Below, piece by piece: positions 22,022-25,886 of a DNA stretch of 25,886 nucleotides (the stretch's first letter is position 1; every line of letters begins with the position of its first letter). The DNA is from Maccoyibacter sp900556645 (GTDB taxonomy: Bacteria; Bacillota; Clostridia; Lachnospirales; Lachnospiraceae): assembly GCA_958349535.1 (NCBI GenBank), contig CATWDJ010000028.1, positions 1 to 25,886 of the forward strand, given 5' to 3'. The notes beneath the pieces were generated by a model that worked only from the letters and a program-made list of their open reading frames with translations, did not search any database and had not been told where the DNA came from. The translations under genes were made by a program, and so were the position numbers.

Positions 22022-22866
22022 ACTTTTCCCTCACTTTCCAGATGAACCATAATTCCATCCAAATCTGCCTCTGAAATATTTCCCGGAAAATTCGCTGCCT
22101 CTTTTGACCGGATTAAGGATGTCCATCCGCTTTTGTTTCGGCGTTTTCCAATCAATTTATCCATCTGCTCCGGCGTAAGCTCATTTTCCCCGTACTCCAC
22201 CAGCCTGTATGTATTTACAAACTCCGAAAGAGCTGACTGCTCCACAATCTGTCCGTTTCTGATATAAATGATATTGTCTGCACATTTATCTAAATCAGAA
22301 GTAATATGGGTGGAAAATAATATCGTTTTCCCTCTGTCACACAGGCTCATAAAAATCTCCAACAAATTTTCTCTGGATACCGGATCCAAACCACTGGTAG
22401 GTTCATCCAATATCAAAAGCTCTGCATTATGGGATAACGCCAACGCAAGTGCATATTTTATTTTCATTCCCATGGATAATTGGCGAAAGGTCTTATTTTC
22501 ATCCAGTTCAAATTCTCTCATATAATTCTGATGAGCCTCTTCATCCCACTCTCTATAAAAGGATTTCGTAACATTGGTAACTGCTTTTAGCTTTTTGTTG
22601 GGATAGTAACTCATACCACTGGAAACAAAACCGATTTTCTGCTTGATTTCCATCTCCCCAACGGAAACATCCTCACCCCAAAATAAAATTTCTCCATTAT
22701 CGGGATGGACAAAATGAAGCAGGGAATTCAAAGTTGTGGATTTTCCCGCTCCGTTGCGACCGATAAATCCTGTAATCTTCCCCTTTTCCAATGAAAAATT
22801 CACATCCTTCAAGGTAAAAGAGGGATAATGTTTACACAAGTGTTTTACTTCCAAAACATTTGTCAT
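22018..22866 (-). CDS. ABC transporter ATP-binding protein
   Basis: A 282-residue ATPase. Walker A is GRNGAGKST (residues 36-44), the signature LSMGMKIKYALAL, Walker B LLILDEPTSGLD, and the switch His is in ILFSTHITSD. The C-terminal ~70 residues are outside the core fold, as in BcrA/YtrB-like subunits. It overlaps both neighbours by ATGA, so the three genes are translationally coupled. It drives the adjacent permease. Confidence 0.94.
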   Translation of the reverse strand: MTNVLEVKHLCKHYPSFTLKDVNFSLEKGKITGFIGRNGAGKSTTLNSLLHFVHPDNGEILFWGEDVSVGEMEIKQKIGFVSSGMSYYPNKKLKAVTNVTKSFYREWDEEAHQNYMREFELDENKTFRQLSMGMKIKYALALALSHNAELLILDEPTSGLDPVSRENLLEIFMSLCDRGKTILFSTHITSDLDKCADNIIYIRNGQIVEQSALSEFVNTYRLVEYGENELTPEQMDKLIGKRRNKSGWTSLIRSKEAANFPGNISEADLDGIMVHLESEGKV

Positions 22867-23294
22867 TTCTTTTCCTCCTCACTTTCCTGGATTTTTTTCA
22901 TTCCTTCAAGAAAAAAATCCGTACTCATCAATGCCAGTCCCCGTTCTTCATCGCCAAGCACAATCAGGTCATCCCCCGGATTAATATTGAAAATTCTCCT
23001 TGCTTTCACCGGAATCACAATCTGTCCCTTTTCCCCTACGGTCACCGATCCGAATATATGCTTTCCCTTTGGAGGCACCTCTTTCATCCCTTCTTCACTC
23101 TCCTGAAAATTTACAAGACTGTCTAAGGTTACATCAAACAATTCTGCCAGAGCATTACTGTGAATTACATCAGGAACACTCTCGCCATTTTCCCATTTTG
23201 CAATGGTCTGTCTGGTAACACCGATTTTTTCTGCCACTTCTTCCTGCGAAAACTTATGCTTTTTTCGTAATTTCACAATATTCTCACTAATCAT
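22863..23294 (-). CDS. XRE HTH - SpoVT/AbrB fusion regulator
   Basis: A 143-residue regulator with two DNA-binding-type domains. Residues 4-58 are an XRE/HTH_3 domain (FSQEEVAEKIGVTRQTIAKW). Residues 78-125 are an AbrB/SpoVT-like swapped-hairpin domain (GSVTVGEKGQIVIPVKARRIF). ATG at 23292-23294 has an AGGAGG SD; a longer reading starts in the leader. It is the first gene of the transporter operon and probably autoregulates it through the inverted repeat at 23355-23382. The fusion takes the place of the GntR regulator usual in YtrA-type operons. Confidence 0.92.
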   Translation of the reverse strand: MISENIVKLRKKHKFSQEEVAEKIGVTRQTIAKWENGESVPDVIHSNALAELFDVTLDSLVNFQESEEGMKEVPPKGKHIFGSVTVGEKGQIVIPVKARRIFNINPGDDLIVLGDEERGLALMSTDFFLEGMKKIQESEEEKK

Positions 23295-23348
23295 ACTTTT
23301 CTTACCTCCTAAGTCCATTCTATCATTGGATTTTCCCCTATTCTACCA

Positions 23349-23382
23349 ATTATATTTAACAAAAAATAGCCGTTTTGTTAAA
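23349..23382 (-). promoter_or_regulatory. Operator-like repeat and -10 of the XRE-AbrB/ABC operon
   Basis: Inverted repeat TTTAACAA (23355-23362) and TTGTTAAA (23375-23382), arm centres 20 bp apart, which is about two helical turns. A perfect minus-strand TATAAT (23349-23354) abuts it, so a protein bound here would cover the -35 region. Confidence 0.5.
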
Positions 23383-23422
23383 ATTTGTTGCATTTAAAAT
23401 TAATATATGCGGAAGTATACGG

Positions 23423-23455
23423 AAAAGGGAATGTTTCAATTATCGAAACATTCCC
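23423..23455 (-). terminator. Terminator of the NAD(P)-binding oxidoreductase gene
   Basis: Perfect 11-bp stem GGGAATGTTTC / GAAACATTCCC (23427-23437, 23445-23455), 7-base loop, then TTTT on the minus strand. It lies about 30 bases past the stop. Confidence 0.8.
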
Positions 23456-23486
23456 TCTCCTAATTACTATTTTCTTATTAAAATTT

Positions 23487-24116
23487 TTATTTTCTTACTA
23501 CAGAGATTCTCTCCTGAATATGATTACCATTTGTAATCTCATCAACCATCGCAATTGCATAATCGGCATAACTGATGATACTTTCCCCTTTATCATTCAG
23601 TGTAAGCTCCTCACCTGCAAGAATATACTTTTCGGTACGTTCACCCTCTGCCTGAAAATCTGCTGCAGGACTTATATATGTCCATTTTACATCATTTCTT
23701 TCTCGCAAATTTTTAAGTGCCATACCGTGAGCTGCTGCAAGCGGTTTGAAAGCCTCAGGAAAATCTGCTCCGTCCGCAACTGTCAGAGTATGTTCAGGAT
23801 TTACATACAGACTTCCTGCACCACCAACAATTAACAATCGGGTATTACTTCCCGACAAAAGCTCACAAAGCTTTTCCACCGCCTTTGGAATCTCTGGTAT
23901 CGTATCCTCTGTCCATGCTCCAAATGCATCCACTACTACATCAAAATCTTTTAAATCCTCTCTGGTAATTTCAAAAATATCCTTGCTTACAGAATGAGGA
24001 GCCACAGATTTATTCTCTCCTCTGACAATAGCCGTCACATCCAGTCCCCTGTCTACTGCCTCTTTTGTAATAAGTTTTCCCGCTTTACCATTTGCACAAA
24101 CTACTGCAATCTTCAT
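23487..24116 (-). CDS. NAD(P)-binding oxidoreductase (atypical SDR, YwnB-like)
   Basis: A 209-residue atypical short-chain dehydrogenase/NmrA-like protein. The N-terminal nucleotide-binding loop is VCANGKAGKLI, then TAIVRG, and VVVDAFGAW, RLLIVGGAGSLYV and WTYISPAADF are family strands. It lacks the classical YxxxK catalytic pair, as in this group, which includes redox-sensing NAD(P)H-binding proteins and flavin-type reductases. Its promoter is straddled by two copies of the operator also found before the nearby Rrf2 gene. B. subtilis has the same family pairing in ywnA (Rrf2) and ywnB. An oxidoreductase role in thiol or electrophile stress is inferred. Confidence 0.88.
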   Translation of the reverse strand: MKIAVVCANGKAGKLITKEAVDRGLDVTAIVRGENKSVAPHSVSKDIFEITREDLKDFDVVVDAFGAWTEDTIPEIPKAVEKLCELLSGSNTRLLIVGGAGSLYVNPEHTLTVADGADFPEAFKPLAAAHGMALKNLRERNDVKWTYISPAADFQAEGERTEKYILAGEELTLNDKGESIISYADYAIAMVDEITNGNHIQERISVVRK

Positions 24117-24151
24117 AATGATTACCTCCTATAATATATATTATTTTCTTT

Positions 24152-24174
24152 GTTGTAATGATTGTTATTACAAC
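24152..24174 (-). promoter_or_regulatory. Rrf2-type operator copy 1 (downstream of oxidoreductase promoter)
   Basis: A perfect inverted repeat GTTGTAAT (24152-24159), 7-base spacer, ATTACAAC (24167-24174). It lies a few bases beyond the predicted transcription start of the oxidoreductase gene, where a bound repressor would block elongation or open complex formation. Confidence 0.7.
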
Positions 24175-24184
24175 TTGTGAAGTT

Positions 24185-24224
24185 ATAATACCTTCTTTTT
24201 TGTTGTAATGTCAATAGTTACATC
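24185..24224 (-). promoter_or_regulatory. Oxidoreductase promoter overlapping Rrf2-type operator copy 2
   Basis: Minus-strand TTGACA (24209-24214), 18 bases, TATTAT (24185-24190). The operator copy GTTGTAAT (24202-24209), 7 bases, GTTACATC (24217-24224) is imperfect on its right arm and contains the -35 box in its left half and spacer. Confidence 0.65.
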
Positions 24225-24233
24225 AAAAATATA

Positions 24234-24275
24234 CAAAAAATCAAGGCTTTTGAAAATCACTTCCACAAAGCCTTG
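24234..24275 (-). terminator. Rrf2 gene terminator
   Basis: Minus-strand stem CAAGGCTTT / AAAGCCTTG (24242-24250, 24267-24275), 16-base loop, then ATTTTTTG. It separates the regulator transcript from the oxidoreductase promoter. Confidence 0.8.
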
Positions 24276-24310
24276 CATCTTCTCCGTTTTTTATTTTCAG
24301 AAATGTTTTA

Positions 24311-24748
24311 TCATTCCTGTTGTATATATTTTTCTGTATCCCGCTTCAAATCTTCCAGTGTAATGGAAGCAAGCTCTTTTTCCATAGCAGTCTGCACCTG
24401 AAGTAATTTATCATCTAAAATGTGATGAATATTTCTTCCCACCGGACAATTGGGGTTTGGATTCTCATGGAAATGAAATAAATCTCCCTTTTCAACACAT
24501 TCCACAGCACGATACACATCTAAAAAAGTAATTTGATTTAAGGGCTTTGCAACAGTCGTACCACCTGTTCCCCGTGCCACATCAACCAATCCTGCCCCTT
24601 TTAGCTGACCTAAAATTTTTCGTATAATAACAGGATTTACATTGGTACTTCTCGCAAGAAAGTCACTTGTTACTTTGCATTCATTTCCAAAAGTATCTAT
24701 ACAGGCAAAAATATGGATTGCCAGTGTAAAACGACTTGAAATTTGCAT
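24311..24748 (-). CDS. Rrf2-family transcriptional regulator (YwnA-like)
   Basis: A 145-residue Rrf2 winged-helix regulator. Residues 1-60 hold the DNA-binding domain (SRFTLAIHIFAC, SDFLARSTNVNPVIIRKILGQL, GLVDVARGTGGTTVAKP). The C-terminal part lacks the three-cysteine [2Fe-2S] cluster of IscR/NsrR; single cysteines occur at VECVE, PNCPVG, IFACID and NECK. It therefore belongs with the cluster-free YwnA/CymR-like branch, which may sense thiol or electrophile state. ATG at 24746-24748 has AAAGGTGG 8 bases upstream; an upstream GTG lies inside that SD. Its promoter overlaps one operator copy, so it is autoregulated. It is monocistronic. Confidence 0.9.
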   Translation of the reverse strand: MQISSRFTLAIHIFACIDTFGNECKVTSDFLARSTNVNPVIIRKILGQLKGAGLVDVARGTGGTTVAKPLNQITFLDVYRAVECVEKGDLFHFHENPNPNCPVGRNIHHILDDKLLQVQTAMEKELASITLEDLKRDTEKYIQQE

Positions 24749-24771
24749 ATAACATACCACCTTTCCGCTAC

Positions 24772-24810
24772 ATTCTACTTTAGTTTTGTTGTAATGTCAA
24801 CGATTACAAT
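24772..24810 (-). promoter_or_regulatory. Rrf2 gene promoter overlapping operator copy 3
   Basis: Minus-strand TTGACA (24795-24800, perfect), 17 bases, TAGAAT (24772-24777). The operator GTTGTAAT (24788-24795), 7 bases, ATTACAAT (24803-24810) wraps the -35. Spacer start GTCAA is shared with copy 2. Confidence 0.75.
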
Positions 24811-24817
24811 TTTCAAG

Positions 24818-25561
24818 CTATTTTTTTAGTAGTTTCTGTACAGCAGTAACATCCAGCAGATTTATGGTTTCAAATTTTCCTTTATAAAATACTCCCCAAT
24901 TGTTAAATACACACGGCACTTCCTTTGCCTTTTGTAACGTATCTATCTGAATAAACCTGACTGGAACCTCATTGGTTTCGCAATATTGTTCTATTTCTTC
25001 GATTTTCTGATAGATATACGGACATTGCATGTCGTAATATATTGTCAATTCCTGATTTTCAATTTTCTCTCTTTTCGCATTTTCTGTAAATTGGGGAGTT
25101 GTTCCATCAAAAGAAAGGGCAAGCAACTCATACCCGGTATCTGTTATGTCAACCACCTCGAAGCCATACTTTTTAGCAAACGCCTGATTGGAAAGCCAAT
25201 TCTTTTGCTTTTTTGCTCCAAGCATACATATCCCAGACTTGCCTTTTTCTTTTGCGTCCGCAATGCAGTACTCCATCAGTTCCTTTCCATAGCCTTTGCC
25301 TTTGAACTCCCCCTGAACCCACAGACAATAGATATAATAAAAATTATCCCCATTTATTGGTACCCACGCCATTTCCAGCGGTGCATATTCGATGAAACAA
25401 CAACCTTTTGCATTTAATTTTCTAAATACATGACCTTCCTTTAATCGGTCTGAAAGCCATTGACGCTTTGCTTCAACCCCCGGATGTGGTTTTCTGCTAC
25501 GGATAATACAACACAAATGCTCCTGTTCCAGATTTTCTGTTGTCAAATTTATAAAATTCAT
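24818..25561 (-). CDS. GNAT acetyltransferase fused to YoaP-like domain
   Basis: A 247-residue two-domain protein. Residues 1-150 are a GNAT acetyltransferase with acetyl-CoA motif A (VQGEFKGKGYGKELMEYC). Residues 170-247 are a YoaP-like C-terminal domain whose order (TIYYDMQCPYIYQKIEE, then KEVPCVFNNWGVFYKGKF) resembles a thioredoxin-type fold with a one-cysteine active site (CPYI) and a cis-Pro-like EVPCV loop. The thioredoxin likeness is my inference. An early CC pair (HLCCIIRS) and GCCFIEY add more cysteines. It ends 8 bases before the Rrf2 operator and follows a cysteine-rich microprotein gene by 46 bases. The acetyl acceptor is unknown. Confidence 0.88.
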   Translation of the reverse strand: MNFINLTTENLEQEHLCCIIRSRKPHPGVEAKRQWLSDRLKEGHVFRKLNAKGCCFIEYAPLEMAWVPINGDNFYYIYCLWVQGEFKGKGYGKELMEYCIADAKEKGKSGICMLGAKKQKNWLSNQAFAKKYGFEVVDITDTGYELLALSFDGTTPQFTENAKREKIENQELTIYYDMQCPYIYQKIEEIEQYCETNEVPVRFIQIDTLQKAKEVPCVFNNWGVFYKGKFETINLLDVTAVQKLLKK

Positions 25562-25607
25562 CTCTATATTTTTCCTGCCTCAAAGTTACCGTTCTCTTTT
25601 TCTTTTC

Positions 25608-25691
25608 CTATCTGCTCTTTTTTCTTCTTTCTTTTCTAGTACAACATCTTCCACATTCGGTTCTTTTACATGGACAGTCTATACGATTCAT
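25608..25691 (-). CDS. 27-residue cysteine-rich microprotein
   Basis: A very short frame with a plausible SD (AAGGTGA, 8-9 bases before ATG) and a strong promoter upstream. The product starts MNRIDCPCKRTECGRCC and continues TRKERRKKSR; it has five cysteines in 12 residues (C6, C8, C13, C16, C17) and a strongly basic tail. The CPCKR-x2-C start resembles small clostridial zinc-type Cys proteins of the pattern CPCxRxxCxRHGxC, but here the RHG part is missing and the protein is shorter, so it may be a degenerate or distinct form. It would be co-transcribed with the acetyltransferase. Metal or thiol binding is inferred. Confidence 0.5.
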   Translation of the reverse strand: MNRIDCPCKRTECGRCCTRKERRKKSR

Positions 25692-25707
25692 TGCCTCTCT
25701 CACCTTC

Positions 25708-25762
25708 AATTACAATTTGTCATTGTAATTCATATTGTATCAATTATTTTTTTACATGTAAA
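25708..25762 (-). promoter_or_regulatory. Promoter and reversed Rrf2-like palindrome before the microprotein
   Basis: Minus-strand TTTACA (25757-25762), 17 bases, TACAAT (25734-25739); both match at five of six. At the predicted start is AATTACAA (25708-25715), 7 bases, TTGTAATT (25723-25730): the same half-sites and spacing as the Rrf2 operators but in the opposite order. A degenerate site in normal order (TTGTAAT, 7 bases, GTATCAA, 25723-25743) would overlap the -10. Confidence 0.5.
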
Positions 25763-25791
25763 TGAAGTCGTTCATCAATATTTTTTATCAT

Positions 25792-25823
25792 AAAAAATAG
25801 AAGCATCTAAATTTAGATACTTC
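25792..25823 (-). terminator. tRNA-Lys terminator
   Basis: Minus-strand near-perfect palindrome (25800-25823, arms GAAG-x-ATCTAAA and TTTAGAT-x-CTTC) followed by TATTTTTTATG. It lies 12 bases past the tRNA 3' end. Confidence 0.75.
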
Positions 25824-25834
25824 CACTCTTCTAC

Positions 25835-25886
25835 TGAGGCATCGGGGATTCGAACCCCGGACAACTTGATTAAAAGTCAAGTGCTC
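25835..25886 (-). tRNA. tRNA-Lys (TTT), 3' part, cut by window end
   Basis: The visible part runs from just before the anticodon stem to the 3' end. The anticodon arm is CTTGA, loop CTTTTAA, TCAAG, giving anticodon TTT for lysine. The T arm is CGGGG, TTCGAAT, CCCCG. The acceptor 3' strand is ATGCCTC with discriminator A; the genome continues GTA, so CCA is not encoded and must be added after transcription. The 5' half lies beyond the window. Confidence 0.93.

Noticed and set aside
22860..23126. Plus-strand frames opposite the XRE-AbrB gene
   Set aside because: They are mirror frames of a clear gene, without SD or motif.
24152..24810. The repeated TTGTAAT palindromes as a CRISPR or mobile-element repeat
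   Set aside because: They are only 22-23 bases, lie at promoters with fixed position to -35 or +1, and are separated by genes, which fits operators and not an array.

Overview
The window looks like a chromosomal stretch from a low-to-mid GC clostridial Firmicute, most likely Lachnospiraceae. The evidence is AGGAGG-type ribosome binding sites before nearly every gene, many intrinsic terminators, and families typical of gut Clostridia: rubrerythrin, a short KdpD-like kinase, a YoaP-type acetyltransferase, AzlCD, and a SpoIIAA/SpoIIAB-like pair. I cannot name a genus. There is no prophage, CRISPR array, rRNA or complete insertion sequence. It is mostly housekeeping and stress genes in short operons, most of them on the minus strand.

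Layout from left to right. 1-2273: a truncated RdgB/HAM1-type pyrophosphatase whose first 77 bases are overprinted on the end of a hybrid sensor kinase gene. 2370-4778: a radical SAM/SPASM-like enzyme followed by a flippase-like membrane protein, probably translationally coupled. 4962-5894: a hydroxyacid dehydrogenase. 5949-6687: an anti-sigma kinase and STAS antagonist pair with no sigma factor nearby. 6756-9384: NfeD, ProC, a NUDIX hydrolase and rubrerythrin. 9576-11626 (plus strand): a short KdpD-like kinase, a KdpE-like regulator, and a separately transcribed 45-residue membrane peptide. 11695-13368: a diguanylate cyclase and a YbaK-type deacylase. 13477-15617 (plus): AzlC, AzlD and an M23 peptidase. 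15665-16438: a lipoprotein and a divergent 49-residue peptide. 16736-18715: an oleate hydratase with an unusual N-terminal hydrophobic anchor. 18887-21316: an aldo/keto reductase, a flavodoxin and a divergent LysR regulator. 21374-23294: an XRE-AbrB regulator and ABC transporter operon. 23487-25691: an Rrf2-controlled redox module. 25835-25886: the 3' part of tRNA-Lys.

The right end holds the best candidate for a little-described system. An Rrf2 (YwnA-like) regulator, an NAD(P)-binding oxidoreductase, a GNAT-YoaP fusion and an unlisted 27-residue cysteine-rich microprotein lie together. A shared operator, TTGTAAT-N7-ATTACAA, overlaps the -35 box of both the regulator gene and the oxidoreductase gene. 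A variant with its arms swapped lies at the predicted start of the microprotein/acetyltransferase transcript. The second candidate is the KdpDE-like pair: 11-bp-phased TTAAC repeats lie upstream of both the kinase gene and the 45-residue peptide gene, while kdpABC is absent from the window.
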